Numbered from the stretch's first letter, positions 49,986-59,099 are shown. The stretch is DNA of 64,000 nucleotides from Streptomyces filamentosus (GCF_014654895.1 NZ_BNBE01000002.1:1612001-1676000); one strand, 5' to 3'. The notes: a model not told the origin generated them from the sequence alone. Numbers and translations: made by a program.

Positions 49986-51239
49986 TCACGACAGGAGGCC
50001 GACCCGGTGAGCAAGGCCGCGCAGGTCACGGCGGGTGTGCGGGGGTGTCGGCCGGCCGAGGAGGTAGATGATGCAGTCCCGCACGAGCGGGTCCACCCGC
50101 AGCCGCTGCGGCGCGATCGACTCGGCCAGCAGCAGCTCGCGGGTCGCGTCACTCTCCCTGCCGCGCAGATGTGCGAGGGATCTGCCGAGGTCGGCGTGGT
50201 AGGCCATGCGGCGGCCGGGGGCGGTGATCGCCTCAGGGTCCAGAGCGCTGCCCGCGTCCACGGCAGCGCCGTGCCGGCCCAGGGCGGTGTTGAGGCTCAC
50301 GTGGTGGATGCTGACGTTGGTGAGACCGAAGTTGAGGTGCCAGTCCCGGCTCTCGCCGGTGTACTGGGCCAGGCGCCGGGCCTCGGCGAGGTGGGTCTCG
50401 GCGTCCAGGCGGCGTGTCTCGCCCGCGCGAGCCTTGTCGCGGGTGGCGGCGGTGGCCGAGATCAGGTGCAGTTCGCCCAGCAGGGCCTGGGGGGCGCGGC
50501 CGCCTCCAAGGCGCCGTTCCAGCGCGGAGATCGCGGTTCCCGCGTGGGCGATGGCCTGCTCGGGGCTGCCGACCGCCAGCAGTACGTGGGCGGTGAAGAA
50601 GTCGGACAGGGCCGTGTAGTGCGGGTCCTCGAGTTCGGCGATCACCTCGGCCGCGCGTGTGACCGCGACGTAGGCCAGGTCGGGGTAGCCGAGGTACTTC
50701 AGCAGCAGCACGCACGCGGGATGGTAGGCGCCGGCAAGCAGTTGCAACAGTCGGCGGCGCACATAGCCCTGCCGGGCGTCGGCCGCCGCGCGCAAGTCCG
50801 ACAGGAGACCGGGGAGTTCGGCGGCGAGCGTGCCGTAGTCGGAGGCGTGGTACAGGGCGTTGGCCCGTGCGACCCGGGCTGTCAGGAGCTGGAGGGGATC
50901 CTCCGGAAGCCGGCCGCCCTGGGATGGGGCGGGGACGGACAGTCCCATGAGGGAGAGCCTGAGAGCGGGAATCATGGCGTGCGCCCCGCCGGTGCTCGGG
51001 TCCGTCGGCGCGACCGGCTGGCCGGTCAGCTCGGCGGGAGAGATCCGTAAAGCCTCGGCGATGGAGTCGATGAACACCGTGCTCGTCAGCAGCCGCTTGC
51101 CGTTCTCGACCATGCTCAGGTAGCTCTTCGAGATCCCGGTCTGCTCCGCCAGATTCTGCAGGCTCACCCCGCGCTGGCGCCGCAGGGCCCGCAGGCCCGC
51201 TCCGATCGTCTCCGCCCGGTGTGACTGCTGCTCGTCCAT
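49986..51239 (-). CDS. XRE-family regulator with TPR-like C terminus
   Basis: A 417-residue protein. Residues about 10-70 are an XRE helix-turn-helix (GLRALRRQRGVSLQNLAEQT, then GISKSYLSMVENGKR). The remaining 330 residues are helical TPR-like repeats (LLQLLAGAYHPACVLLLKYL, YLGYPDLAYVAVTRAAEVI). This is the layout of Streptomyces regulators that often bind small ligands or peptides. It lies 230 bases upstream of the heptose operon in the same orientation and is the best candidate regulator. ATG 51239 and GTG 51245 are both possible starts. Confidence 0.85.
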   Translation of the reverse strand: MDEQQSHRAETIGAGLRALRRQRGVSLQNLAEQTGISKSYLSMVENGKRLLTSTVFIDSIAEALRISPAELTGQPVAPTDPSTGGAHAMIPALRLSLMGLSVPAPSQGGRLPEDPLQLLTARVARANALYHASDYGTLAAELPGLLSDLRAAADARQGYVRRRLLQLLAGAYHPACVLLLKYLGYPDLAYVAVTRAAEVIAELEDPHYTALSDFFTAHVLLAVGSPEQAIAHAGTAISALERRLGGGRAPQALLGELHLISATAATRDKARAGETRRLDAETHLAEARRLAQYTGESRDWHLNFGLTNVSIHHVSLNTALGRHGAAVDAGSALDPEAITAPGRRMAYHADLGRSLAHLRGRESDATRELLLAESIAPQRLRVDPLVRDCIIYLLGRPTPPHTRRDLRGLAHRVGLLS

Positions 51240-51325
51240 CAACACCCCGCCCCCGCATACAGAAGGTCAACAGGCTAGACCGGTGCTGCCCGACCTCGGC
51301 GGGTATTCCCCCGAAAGCACGCGGG

Positions 51326-52537
51326 TCACTTCACCCCGAACCTGCCCGCCATGCGCTCAAGCTCCCTCGCGCTGGCCGCATCTCGGACACGAGCCCGCAG
51401 AGCGTGCAGGAGTTCACGGGCCAGTGGATCCAGCCTGATGTAGAGCGGGGCCGCCCTCTCGGCCGCCGTGAGACTGTCAACGGCCCGGCCGATCCGGCCG
51501 CGCCTGGCCCACGCCCCTGCGGCGAGCAGCAGCAGATCGGCTCGCCGGGCCTGCGGCATGACGGCAGCCGCTTCCTTCTGCTCCAGAACCTGATCCCAGG
51601 TGCCGAACTGCATCGCGCTGCTCGCCCTGGCCACCGTCACCTCCGCTGCCTCCTCGTCCCCAGAGACACGGCTGTCCGCCTCGTCCAGCAGCCGTTCCGC
51701 GTGCAGACGCTGACCGGCACTCGCGTGGGCGAGCGCGGCCGCGCACAGCAGAGCGACGGACCGGGCTCCGGCAAAGTACTGCTCGGCACGGTTGACGGCG
51801 GCGGAGGGCATGCCCATGCTCGTCAGCAGCCGTACCTCCTCAGCCTCGACGACCTGCCGGTCAGCGGTCGTGGGACGGGCTCGTTGGAGCAGGCTCCAGG
51901 CCAGATCACGGTAGCCCAGGCGGCGCAGCAGTCCGGCTGCCGCGGCGTAGGTGAAGTTCCGCGCCGTCACAACCGCCTGCCGGTCACCGCCCCCTGACCT
52001 GACCGAGCGGTCGGCGGCATCGAGCACTTGGGGCAGGAGAAGGGCGAGGGCGTGTTCGTCGCCGGTACGTTGGGCGCCCCGGGCCTTCTCAGCCCCGGCC
52101 AACAGACGGCTCTGCTCCTTCTGCTGGTCGGCCGGAGTGTAGAGGCCGGGTTGAAGGACATGGCGACGCAGATGCCAGGCGGCGGCCCGGACTGCCGCAT
52201 GCTGCTCGCCATGCGGCACGTACGGCTGGCCGGTCAGATCGACAGGATCGAGGTGCAGACCGCCGGCCAGCGAGCACAAGACACGATGCCGGTCCACCCA
52301 GTCGTGTCCGGTCTCGATGTCGACGATCAGTTGCTCGGTGAGCCCGGTGCACAACGCGAGGTCGCCCACGGTGGTTCCGCGGCGTTCCCGCCACTGGGCA
52401 AGGCGGTTCCCAACCAGGACGTCGCCCTCGCGGTCGGTCCTCGATGTCACCGAGGTGCTCGCATGGTCATCGGCTCCGTGCTCATCCGTGGGCGACAATC
52501 TGCGCCGCTCGCGGGTCAGGTCCTTAAACGAGACCAT
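51326..52537 (-). CDS. XRE-family regulator with TPR-like C terminus
   Basis: A 403-residue homologue of the regulators at 49986 and 55903. Residues about 45-95 are the helix-turn-helix (LAQWRERRGTTVGDLALCT, then LTEQLIVDIETGHDW), followed by FDLTGQPY-like linkage and TPR-like repeats (AAGLLRRLGYRDLAWSLLQR, ADLLLLAAGAWARRGRIG). The conserved RRLGYRDLAW box parallels KYLGYPDLAYVA and NQLGYPDLAW in the other two. The start is uncertain; ATG 52537 has only a weak GAAG signal. Confidence 0.82.
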   Translation of the reverse strand: MVSFKDLTRERRRLSPTDEHGADDHASTSVTSRTDREGDVLVGNRLAQWRERRGTTVGDLALCTGLTEQLIVDIETGHDWVDRHRVLCSLAGGLHLDPVDLTGQPYVPHGEQHAAVRAAAWHLRRHVLQPGLYTPADQQKEQSRLLAGAEKARGAQRTGDEHALALLLPQVLDAADRSVRSGGGDRQAVVTARNFTYAAAAGLLRRLGYRDLAWSLLQRARPTTADRQVVEAEEVRLLTSMGMPSAAVNRAEQYFAGARSVALLCAAALAHASAGQRLHAERLLDEADSRVSGDEEAAEVTVARASSAMQFGTWDQVLEQKEAAAVMPQARRADLLLLAAGAWARRGRIGRAVDSLTAAERAAPLYIRLDPLARELLHALRARVRDAASARELERMAGRFGVK

Positions 52538-52876
52538 ACGGGCTTCGCGGCAACACAGTAGCCACAAGGATCGAGCCATAGCGAATATGCCAGGCTGCCC
52601 AAGTCTGGGCTCCGGCCGGCTCCCTGTGCCGTATCCGAGTCGTAGATCCGCTCGGCCCGAAACGTCCGGCCTGGTTGTAGGTGGGTTCGCCGTCCAAGAG
52701 ATCTTGGACGAGGCGGCCGACGGCGCCGCGCTGACCGGGCTGCTCCTGCCACGTCAGACGATAGTGAGGTTCGTCGGTGCGATGCCCTGCGTTTCATCGG
52801 TCCCCCTCGACGGTGGTCGGGATGAGCCGAAGCGCTGAACCCTGGGACGGTGTGGGCCCGGGCCTGTGGTGGTGCT
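52538..52876. other. 339-base intergenic region
   Basis: A plus-strand frame (VVGGFAVQEILDEAADGAAL and onwards to a stop at 52838) looks locally protein-like but has no ribosome binding site or family resemblance, and the opposite strand is also open. I make no gene call. Promoters for the leftward XRE gene should be here. Confidence 0.35.
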
Positions 52877-53566
52877 CTATCTCTCCTGGGCGAGGAGCCA
52901 GGCGCATGCCTCCACGATGTCGTCGGCCGTGTGCTGAGGCAGTGGGCCTCCGGGGTGGGGGCGGCCGTGGGAGAGCCACAGGGTGCGCAATCCGGCGCGG
53001 TTGCCTCCGGCGATGTCCGCTTCGAGAGAGTCGCCGATGACCCACGCTTCCTTCGTGGTGGCGCCCAGCCGGGCGAGGGCGGCGTGGAAGAGGGCGGGGT
53101 CGGGCTTGCGGACACCGTGGTCGGAGGAGACGACGACCGTGGGCAGCAGGTCGGCGAGACCAGCGGCGGCGAGCTTGGCGTGCTGGGCGTCGTGGTCGCC
53201 GTTGGTGACAACCGCGAGCTGCCAGCCGTGGGCGGCCAGGGCCTGGATGGCGGCGTTGACGGCGGGCCGGTGCGGGACGAGTTGGGGGGTGCGGCGGCGG
53301 AAGGCCGTGTAGTGCTCCTCGACGGTGCCGGGCAGGGCGTAGGTGGTCTTGGCGAGAGCGAAGAAGTCACGTCGCCGCCCGGAGTGCTCGGCGTCAGCGT
53401 CGTGGAGCCACTGCTCGGGTAGGGAGTGGGCGGCTGCGAACTCTTTGGCCCAGGCGGCGAAGGCGGCGGCACGGTCGGTGAGGGTGTCATCCAGGGCCAG
53501 CAGGGCGACGGGCTGCGCCGATGAGTCGGGCCCGACGGGGCGGCCCGGGTGGGGGGCGGTTGTCAT
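52877..53566 (-). CDS. HAD-superfamily protein lacking the nucleophilic Asp
   Basis: A 229-residue HAD fold resembling YjjG/pyrimidine 5'-nucleotidase types. Motif II is LAVVTNGDHDAQHAKL, motif III is GVRKPDPALFHAAL and motif IV is WVIGDSLEADIAGGNRAG, all normal. Motif I reads VALLALDDTLTDR, where family members read LFDLDDTL. The first Asp, the phospho-enzyme nucleophile, is replaced by Ala (codon gcc). Unless a base error lies there, it cannot act by the usual mechanism. ATG 53566 is the natural start. Confidence 0.85.
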   Translation of the reverse strand: MTTAPHPGRPVGPDSSAQPVALLALDDTLTDRAAAFAAWAKEFAAAHSLPEQWLHDADAEHSGRRRDFFALAKTTYALPGTVEEHYTAFRRRTPQLVPHRPAVNAAIQALAAHGWQLAVVTNGDHDAQHAKLAAAGLADLLPTVVVSSDHGVRKPDPALFHAALARLGATTKEAWVIGDSLEADIAGGNRAGLRTLWLSHGRPHPGGPLPQHTADDIVEACAWLLAQER

Positions 53567-53844
53567 GAGCGCCGACGATAACTCGGGGCGGGAGAAGGAT
53601 TCCCGGTCCAGCGAGCAACTGCGGGCCGCCGACCGTCCCTCTCGGGAAGCGATCCCGCTGTACAGCGGTTTCCGGGCGATGTGTCGGCGAATCATCCTCG
53701 TCCCTGGACCGGCCACTTCGAGAGGCCGGGCGTGAGCAGCTTTCCGTCCGCCTGCCGTGGGCGCGGACCCGAGTGCCGTGGGCGGCAACGGGATCCGAGG
53801 GAGGGATCGGCCTCTCCGTCATCGAGCCCAGGACGGGCAGGCAG

Positions 53845-54279
53845 TCAGTGATTCGCCGAAACGGTCCAGGTGACGCCCGAGTACGGGACGAGAGTTTCGT
53901 GCACCCGTTCGAGGAGTGGCGCGGCGGCGAGGGCGGCGAGGGCCGCGCTGATCGCGCTCTCCTCGTGCTGCCAGTCCTCGAGAGAAAGGCCTCCGAAGTC
54001 GAGATCCATGCCCAGCGCGCTCTGCTGCTCCTCCGCGGAGAGCCGGCGGCCCTCCACGCGGGAGGTGAGGTGTGCGATCCAGGCCGGGCGCAGGTCGAGG
54101 AGCGGTTTCAGCGAGCGACGCGTCCGGTCCACGAGCTCGGTGACCTCGGCGGGGATTCGGACACGCGGGTGTGCCGACGGAGGGACAGCCGTGACGGGGT
54201 GGGTGTCTCTGCGTTCGCGTCTTATGCCGCGATGCTTGCCCAGACCTGTTTGCCCCACCGGTAGAGCGTGACACCCCAT
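53845..54279 (-). CDS. hypothetical protein
   Basis: Up to 144 residues; the 5' end overlaps the neighbouring ATPase gene by about 58 bases if ATG 54279 is used, and no better start is visible. The core, RIPAEVTELVDRTRRSLKPL, LRPAWIAHLTSRVEGRRLSA and a Leu/Ala-rich C terminus, is helical. I recognise no family. It follows the anti-sigma-like ATPase in the same orientation and may be co-expressed. Confidence 0.45.
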   Translation of the reverse strand: MGCHALPVGQTGLGKHRGIRRERRDTHPVTAVPPSAHPRVRIPAEVTELVDRTRRSLKPLLDLRPAWIAHLTSRVEGRRLSAEEQQSALGMDLDFGGLSLEDWQHEESAISAALAALAAAPLLERVHETLVPYSGVTWTVSANH

Positions 54280-54662
54280 TCCTCCGCGACTTCGTTTACG
54301 AGGGCGAGACCCCGGCCGTGTTCCTGGTTCGCGTCGGCCGTGGCGGGGATCGGCGGTGTGCGGTCGAAGTCGGTCACACCGACCTTGATCCGGCCGGGTT
54401 CGGCCCGGGTGACGATGATCCGGAGGGACGAGCCATCAGTGTTGGCGTGCTCGACCGCGTTGGCGACCAGTTCGGAGACGATGAGAAGGGCCGTGTCGAT
54501 AGCATCCGTGTCCGACATTTGCCAGGTCTCGAGTGCGGTTCGCACCAGGCTCCGGGCGACCGCTGCGGACTGCGGGGCACTGGGCAGGGTCCGGGAGCAG
54601 CGGGATTCGTCAGCAGGGATGAGGAACCGGGGCCGTTTTCTGGTCTCCAGGGTGTCAAGCAC
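54222..54662 (-). CDS. anti-sigma-factor-like HATPase (RsbW type)
   Basis: A 146-residue stand-alone ATP-binding protein. The N-box is LLIVSELVANAVEHA, the G1 box region is VGVTDFDRTPP and the G2 box is EHGRGLALVNEVAEEWG. These Streptomyces proteins bind sigma factors, anti-anti-sigma factors or unknown partners. GTG 54662 has GAGGAGG nine bases upstream and overlaps the preceding gene by eight bases. An intact counterpart of the degenerate protein at 32773. Confidence 0.88.
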   Translation of the reverse strand: MLDTLETRKRPRFLIPADESRCSRTLPSAPQSAAVARSLVRTALETWQMSDTDAIDTALLIVSELVANAVEHANTDGSSLRIIVTRAEPGRIKVGVTDFDRTPPIPATADANQEHGRGLALVNEVAEEWGVTLYRWGKQVWASIAA

Positions 54663-55212
54663 GCGCTGTGGCCTCCTCGCTCTGCTGCTGGGCGACGAGG
54701 TGTCGGCCGTGGCGGGCCAGGTGTGCGACCGCGGCCGGCATGCACAGTGTTCCCGGGCCGTCCATCGGGACGCACCAGTAGGCGGCGCACCGTGGGTCGG
54801 GGGCGGTGATGTCGGTCGCCGGGATGCCGAGGAAGTGGTCAGAGCCAAGGCACTCGGTGTCCGGCACGTTCCAGGTCCGGGCCGCGCTGCCTGGGGTGAG
54901 GGCGTAGTACTGCTGGCCGCCGCCGTCGTAGAAGACCGGGCCGCCGTCGAGGGCGGTGGCAAGGAAGTCCGCGACGGCAGGCCTGTCTGCCGTGCCGGCT
55001 GCCGCGTGGACGAGGATGGCCGGGATACGGACGGCGGAGAACAGGGCCCCGCAGCGCAGGAGGGCGACTCCGTAGTTCTTCCAGTCGGATCGGGCTGTCG
55101 CGGCATCTCGTGCGGAGATGAGCAGCCACGTCCGGGCGGCCGCCTCCCGCTCCTGGCGTGTATGCACCAGCACACCAGGGGTTGCTTCGCGTGGTTCCGG
55201 GGCGTGGGTCAC
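54655..55212 (-). CDS. hypothetical protein coupled to primase/polymerase-like gene
   Basis: A 185-residue protein beginning at GTG 55212, which overlaps the previous stop (GTGA). It contains RTWLLISARDAATARSDWKN, FYDGGGQQYYALTPG and CLGSDHFLGIPATDI. I recognise no domain. The gene pair primase/polymerase-like plus this protein, followed by an RsbW-type ATPase, looks like a stable three-gene unit. Confidence 0.65.
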   Translation of the reverse strand: MTHAPEPREATPGVLVHTRQEREAAARTWLLISARDAATARSDWKNYGVALLRCGALFSAVRIPAILVHAAAGTADRPAVADFLATALDGGPVFYDGGGQQYYALTPGSAARTWNVPDTECLGSDHFLGIPATDITAPDPRCAAYWCVPMDGPGTLCMPAAVAHLARHGRHLVAQQQSEEATARA

Positions 55213-55796
55213 CGGGCTCTCCCCGCATCGAGCCTCATCGCGGCACGCAGGTGCCGTCCGACGTCCATGCCGTGCAGGAGCCCGACGGGCTCGGAGGTCT
55301 GCTCGATCCACGGGGTCGTGTCCCAGCGGACGCCGTGCGAGGGCGGCAAGGCGATCCACTGGTCCTGTCCGGAGCGGACCTCGCACGGCCCCGTGGCGAC
55401 GGCGTACCGGCCGGTGGCCGGAAGCACCAGGAGCACTGCCTTCTCCTCGGAGAGGAGGCAGGGGACAGGAGCGATCCGGTCGAGGGTGATCATCGCGGCC
55501 ATGCCGATGGTGCGCGGGACCACGAGGGCGTCGAAGGTGACCGTCCAGGCGATGAGGCCGGCCCCGGGCGACTGCCCGAGCACCCGGGCGACGTCCTCGC
55601 CGGCGTGGAAGACCGGGGCGTTGGGAACGGGGTGAGCGCCGGGGACCGGGCATTCGCGGGCCTGCTGGCAGGTGCAGCCCTGCCGGGGCCTGTGCCGGTG
55701 GCCTACGGACAGCGGCCATCCGAAGGTGCCGCTGTAGATGCGGACCGCGTCGTCCGGCCGTCGAGGGTCGATCAGCTCTACCGCTGCCGCTCCCAT
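55209..55796 (-). CDS. bifunctional DNA primase/polymerase-like protein
   Basis: A 195-residue protein. ATG 55796 has AGGTGA five bases upstream. The Cys-rich loop GCTCQQARECPVPGAHPVP resembles the zinc-like segment of N-terminal Prim-Pol domains (GCSCGD..C..PGKHP) from plasmids, phages and Streptomyces regulator-associated proteins. The full D-x-D catalytic pattern is not obvious (TVTFDALVVP region), so polymerase activity is doubtful. It heads the three-gene unit that ends with the anti-sigma-like ATPase. Confidence 0.6.
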   Translation of the reverse strand: MGAAAVELIDPRRPDDAVRIYSGTFGWPLSVGHRHRPRQGCTCQQARECPVPGAHPVPNAPVFHAGEDVARVLGQSPGAGLIAWTVTFDALVVPRTIGMAAMITLDRIAPVPCLLSEEKAVLLVLPATGRYAVATGPCEVRSGQDQWIALPPSHGVRWDTTPWIEQTSEPVGLLHGMDVGRHLRAAMRLDAGRAR

Positions 55797-55902
55797 AGTG
55801 ATCACCTACCTACTCGCAGTGACCCTACGAGGATGAACCCCGAGCGCGAGCGCGCCCCCTAGAAAATCTAGGGGGCGTCAACTGTTCGTATTCGGCGGCA
55901 GG

Positions 55903-57147
55903 TTAGCTGGCCAGTTCCATGTCACGGATGAGGCTGGAGAGGGCCGACGCCTGGGAGGGAACTCCGATGCGTGCGAGGTCGGAGACGAGGGCCCGGGCCA
56001 TGGGATCGGCGTTGACGTAGTACGGCGCGGCCTTGGCGGCTTCCTTGAGCTTCGTCACGGCGGACGAACTCTTGCCCATGCGGTGCATCGAGCGGGCCTC
56101 GTCGATCGCGTAGTGGGTACGGCGCTCCTTGCTCGGCACCTCCCTGACGTCCACCTGGGGCACCAGACTGAGGCCCGTGTCGGGCTGGTCGACCTCGACG
56201 CCGACTTCGGCGGCATGCACAGCGACCGTGCCCCGGCCGAAGACCGTGTGCCGGTCGAGGTCGTACCAGGCCGGGCCGAGCCGGTCGGCGTCCTCCAGGG
56301 CCGCGGTGATCCGCGCCCACGCGTCGTCGCCCTGGCCTGCCCGTGCGTGGGCGACGGAGCAGCGAAGGTGCAGAGCCCCGCGTAGCGAGAGTGCGGCCTC
56401 GTCGGCGTTCCGACCGGAGGCGAGGGGGTCGAGGTCCCGCAGGGCGGCCTCCGCGACGGCGATCGTCTCGCCGAGGGACGCCTGGTGCAGCAGAGCACCG
56501 CACCGGTCCCAGGCGACCGCGGCCTGGACCACGGGGTCGCCGAGCTGCGTCGCGGCGCCGGCGGCGACCTCGGCCGCCGACCACGCCAGGTCCGGGTAGC
56601 CCAGCTGATTGAGGCACATCCGGGCCGTACGCGCGGCGTCCGCGAGAAGCCGCAGCGCCTCCTCGCGGGACCGCTCTTCCAGGACGAGGACAGCTGTGTT
56701 GAGGTCCTCGATCAGGGACGGCAGGAGGGTGGCGACCGCAGGAAGGTTCGCCGCCTGACGCTCGTGGTTGGCCTTCCGGGCGCGGCCGGCCAGGTCCTCC
56801 AGTTCGGCCGGGATGCCTTGTGGGGCGAGACCGGGATGCCCGGAGAGGATGAGGCTGGAGCGGCGCAGGCCGGTGCGCAGGGCGGGAATGTGGGCGTGGG
56901 CAAGGTGGCCGCCGTTGCGCTTGAACCGGTAGGGCTGTCCGAGCAGCCACACCACGTCCACGTCGCAGCGGTCCGCGATGGCGGTGATGACGCTGTACCG
57001 GTCGAGGGGCTGCCGGCCCCTCTCCACGTTGGCGACCCACGACTCCGTACGGCCGATGAACCCGGCGAGCTCGACCTGAGTCAACCCGGCCGCGTTTCGG
57101 GCGATCTGCACTCGTGTGCCGATGTGCTCATCACTGGAAAGGTGCAT
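55903..57147 (-). CDS. XRE-family regulator with TPR-like C terminus
   Basis: A 414-residue protein: helix-turn-helix at residues about 10-65 (RVQIARNAAGLTQVELAGFI, then GRTESWVANVERGRQP), the VVWLLGQPY linker, then TPR-like repeats (MCLNQLGYPDLAWSAAEVAA, MHRMGKSSSAVTKLKEAAKA). Third member of this family in the window. It lies upstream of the primase/polymerase-like unit in the same orientation and may control it. Confidence 0.87.
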   Translation of the reverse strand: MHLSSDEHIGTRVQIARNAAGLTQVELAGFIGRTESWVANVERGRQPLDRYSVITAIADRCDVDVVWLLGQPYRFKRNGGHLAHAHIPALRTGLRRSSLILSGHPGLAPQGIPAELEDLAGRARKANHERQAANLPAVATLLPSLIEDLNTAVLVLEERSREEALRLLADAARTARMCLNQLGYPDLAWSAAEVAAGAATQLGDPVVQAAVAWDRCGALLHQASLGETIAVAEAALRDLDPLASGRNADEAALSLRGALHLRCSVAHARAGQGDDAWARITAALEDADRLGPAWYDLDRHTVFGRGTVAVHAAEVGVEVDQPDTGLSLVPQVDVREVPSKERRTHYAIDEARSMHRMGKSSSAVTKLKEAAKAAPYYVNADPMARALVSDLARIGVPSQASALSSLIRDMELAS

Positions 57148-57330
57148 AATGACGTGCTCCGTTCTGACCTAGACACCCAGGACGGTACTCCGGATCGCGC
57201 CCCCGTACAGCCGCAGTTGGCCGTCGGGGGCGCGCCCGCACCCCCTCGTCAGGCCAAAGCGGGCGCCCCGAACCACGCTTCCGGATATAGACGCGGGTTC
57301 ATGGACCTGCCCTGGGGAGAAGGCAGGAGG

Positions 57331-57666
57331 TCAACGGTTTCCCGTCCAAATGATCCGTCCGGCGAAACCGCCGCGCTCAGCCGCCTTGGCGGCGCGGATC
57401 TCCTCCACCCGCTCGGCGCTGACCCCCAGGACGGCGGCGTACGCGAATGCGGCCTCCACGAGGTCGGCGACCTCGTCGGGCACATCCGCGTCATTAGCCT
57501 CCAGTACCTCCCGGTACTCCTCGCCAAGCTTCTCCCGCAGCCGCTCCCGATACTCTTCCGGCCCCGCGATGTAGGTGACGGGCTCTGCACCGCTCTCCCG
57601 AATGATCTCCGGAATCCTGTCCCGTACCAACTTGCAGACCCGGGGGGCCGTCTCAGCATCCTGCAT
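57331..57666 (-). CDS. MazG-like phosphoribosyl-ATP pyrophosphohydrolase-type protein
   Basis: A 111-residue protein; ATG 57666 has GAGGAGG five bases upstream. CKLVRDRIPEIIRESG opens the fold. REKLGEEYREVLEAND gives the ExxE(E) pair and DEVADLVEAAFAYAAVLG the ExxD pair of all-alpha NTP pyrophosphohydrolases, with VEEIRAAKAAERGGF after them. This is the layout of small house-cleaning enzymes. It is a second MazG-like protein, distinct from that at 33441. Confidence 0.85.
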   Translation of the reverse strand: MQDAETAPRVCKLVRDRIPEIIRESGAEPVTYIAGPEEYRERLREKLGEEYREVLEANDADVPDEVADLVEAAFAYAAVLGVSAERVEEIRAAKAAERGGFAGRIIWTGNR

Positions 57667-57718
57667 CGCGTCCTCCTCCGCTCGTGGGGCCTCTGCCTAG
57701 CCGAGCACCGGTCCCCGT

Positions 57719-57976
57719 CTACATGGCGACCAGGCTTTCTCCTTCGAGGGCCCGGCACAAGACGGTGGAGATCTCCTCGGGCAGGCGGTTCAGGTCGGCG
57801 ATGACCTTAGTGGTGAGAGCGACTCCTTCGAGGATGTACTCGCCGCAGTCGGTCTGAGCGAACTCCGGGCCGGTCTGGTTGTCGAAGTCCCAGGTGTGGG
57901 GCTTTCGGTCGCTCCGTGCTTGTGGAGCCCGAAGCGGGGGTTCTTGACGCGCGTGTCTTCCGGCAGGGGCGGGCAC
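57719..57976 (-). CDS. hypothetical protein or gene remnant
   Basis: An 85-residue frame. The C-terminal 55 residues (WDFDNQTGPEFAQTDCGEYI, LEGVALTTKVIADLNRLPEE) look like real protein, while the first 28 are Arg/Pro-rich. The GTG start has no ribosome binding site, so the true N terminus may be lost. No family recognised. It faces away from the HIT gene at 58054. Confidence 0.38.
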   Translation of the reverse strand: MPAPAGRHARQEPPLRAPQARSDRKPHTWDFDNQTGPEFAQTDCGEYILEGVALTTKVIADLNRLPEEISTVLCRALEGESLVAM

Positions 57977-58053
57977 ACTGTGTCCACTACAGGAAGCAGT
58001 TCTTGCGGTCGGCCGTTGCGCCGCGGGGATTCCCGTTCTGGTGGAGGAGTGTC

Positions 58054-58548
58054 ATGTCGTCCGTGGAGCGCAAGCTGTTCGATCTGGAGGCGTACGAGGC
58101 CAGGGCTCGTCTCGGGCCCTGCTTCGTCTGCGCGTTCTTGAAGGGGGAGCCTGGTTACGAGCACGAGCTGGTCTACGAGGACGCCGACCATGTGGCGTTC
58201 CTGGACCGGTGGCCCACTCTCCCGGGCAAGGTCCTGGTCGCGCCCAAGGCGCACGTGGAGGATGTCGTCAGCGGGTTCTCCGAGGACGGCTACGTCCAGA
58301 TGATGCAGGCTGTGCGCCGAGTGGCGCTCGCGGTCGAGGAGGTGCTGGCGCCGGAGCGGGTGTATCTGCTGTCGCTGGGGTCCCGGCAGGGGAATCCGCA
58401 TGTGCACTGGCACGTCGCTGCCCTGCCGCCCGGGGTCCCCTACGAGCAGCAGCAGTTCCACGCGCTCATGGCGGAGCATGGGGTCGCCGATGTGGCACCG
58501 GCCGAGACCGCGAGGATCGCGGCCGAGTTGCGGCGGCGCCTGGCCTGA
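58054..58548 (+). CDS. HIT-family nucleotide hydrolase/transferase
   Basis: A 164-residue protein. ATG 58054 has GGAGGAG four bases upstream. PCFVCAFLKG near the N terminus matches the zinc-associated CxxC of Ap4A-hydrolase-like HIT proteins, and the triad is QGNPHVHWHVAALPP (HxHxH). It is a free-standing counterpart of the HIT domain fused to a methyltransferase at 15262. Confidence 0.92.
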   Translation: MSSVERKLFDLEAYEARARLGPCFVCAFLKGEPGYEHELVYEDADHVAFLDRWPTLPGKVLVAPKAHVEDVVSGFSEDGYVQMMQAVRRVALAVEEVLAPERVYLLSLGSRQGNPHVHWHVAALPPGVPYEQQQFHALMAEHGVADVAPAETARIAAELRRRLA

Positions 58549-58568
58549 GGATCCTGACGGTCGTCGGC

Positions 58569-58898
58569 TCAGAGGCCTTGCGGGCGGGTGGTGATGGCGC
58601 TCTGGACTGCGAATGCGGCGGTGAGGTTGCGGGAGGAGTCGGTGTCGGTCGCGATGCGGACAGCGTCGGCAGCGTGACGGGCTACCTGGTCGAAGTCGCC
58701 GCTGGCGAGGTGGATCCGGGCGCTAGCAGTGAGGACTTCGACGGAGCCGCGGCGTGCCCCTCGTGGCCAGGCGGCTCGGGCTTCTTCCAGGGCTTTGATT
58801 CCGTCGCTGGTGTACTGCGGTCGTTTCGTGGCGAGGCGGACGAAGGTGTGGCCGGCCCATGTGACGTCGGCGCAGGCGAGACCGGTCCTTTCCGTCAC
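58569..58898 (-). pseudogene. C-terminal fragment of an XRE-TPR regulator
   Basis: A 109-residue frame, ACADVTWAGHTFVRLATKRP, then SVEVLTASARIHLASGDFDQ. The pattern is that of the last TPR repeats of Streptomyces XRE regulators, without the helix-turn-helix part. It begins just after the stop of a truncated Nudix frame and has no ribosome binding site. Confidence 0.6.
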
Positions 58899-58901
58899 GA
58901 C

Positions 58902-59099
58902 TCACCGGGCCGCTTCCTCAGGCTGTTCCCGGCCGGAGCTCGTGCCGGACAGCAGGTCCCCCAGCCCCGGGGTGCGTCCTGCAGCGTGTCGCAGGAGAAG
59001 GACGCGATCCGTCTCATCGAACAGCGCCACGCGCACGATGCTCCGGGACCGGGCGGGAGCCGGTGCTGTGTGCCGGACGAGCGGGGCTGTGTCGGTCAC
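58902..59099 (-). pseudogene. Nudix N-terminal fragment
   Basis: A 65-residue frame: SIVRVALFDETDRVLLLRHA is a clear Nudix opening, but it stops at REQPEEAAR, exactly where the metal-binding RExxEExG should follow. It joins an XRE-TPR fragment, so a deletion fused remnants of two genes. Confidence 0.65.

Noticed and set aside
52588..52838. Plus-strand ORF between the XRE and HAD genes
   Set aside because: Only locally protein-like, no RBS, no family resemblance, opposite strand equally open.
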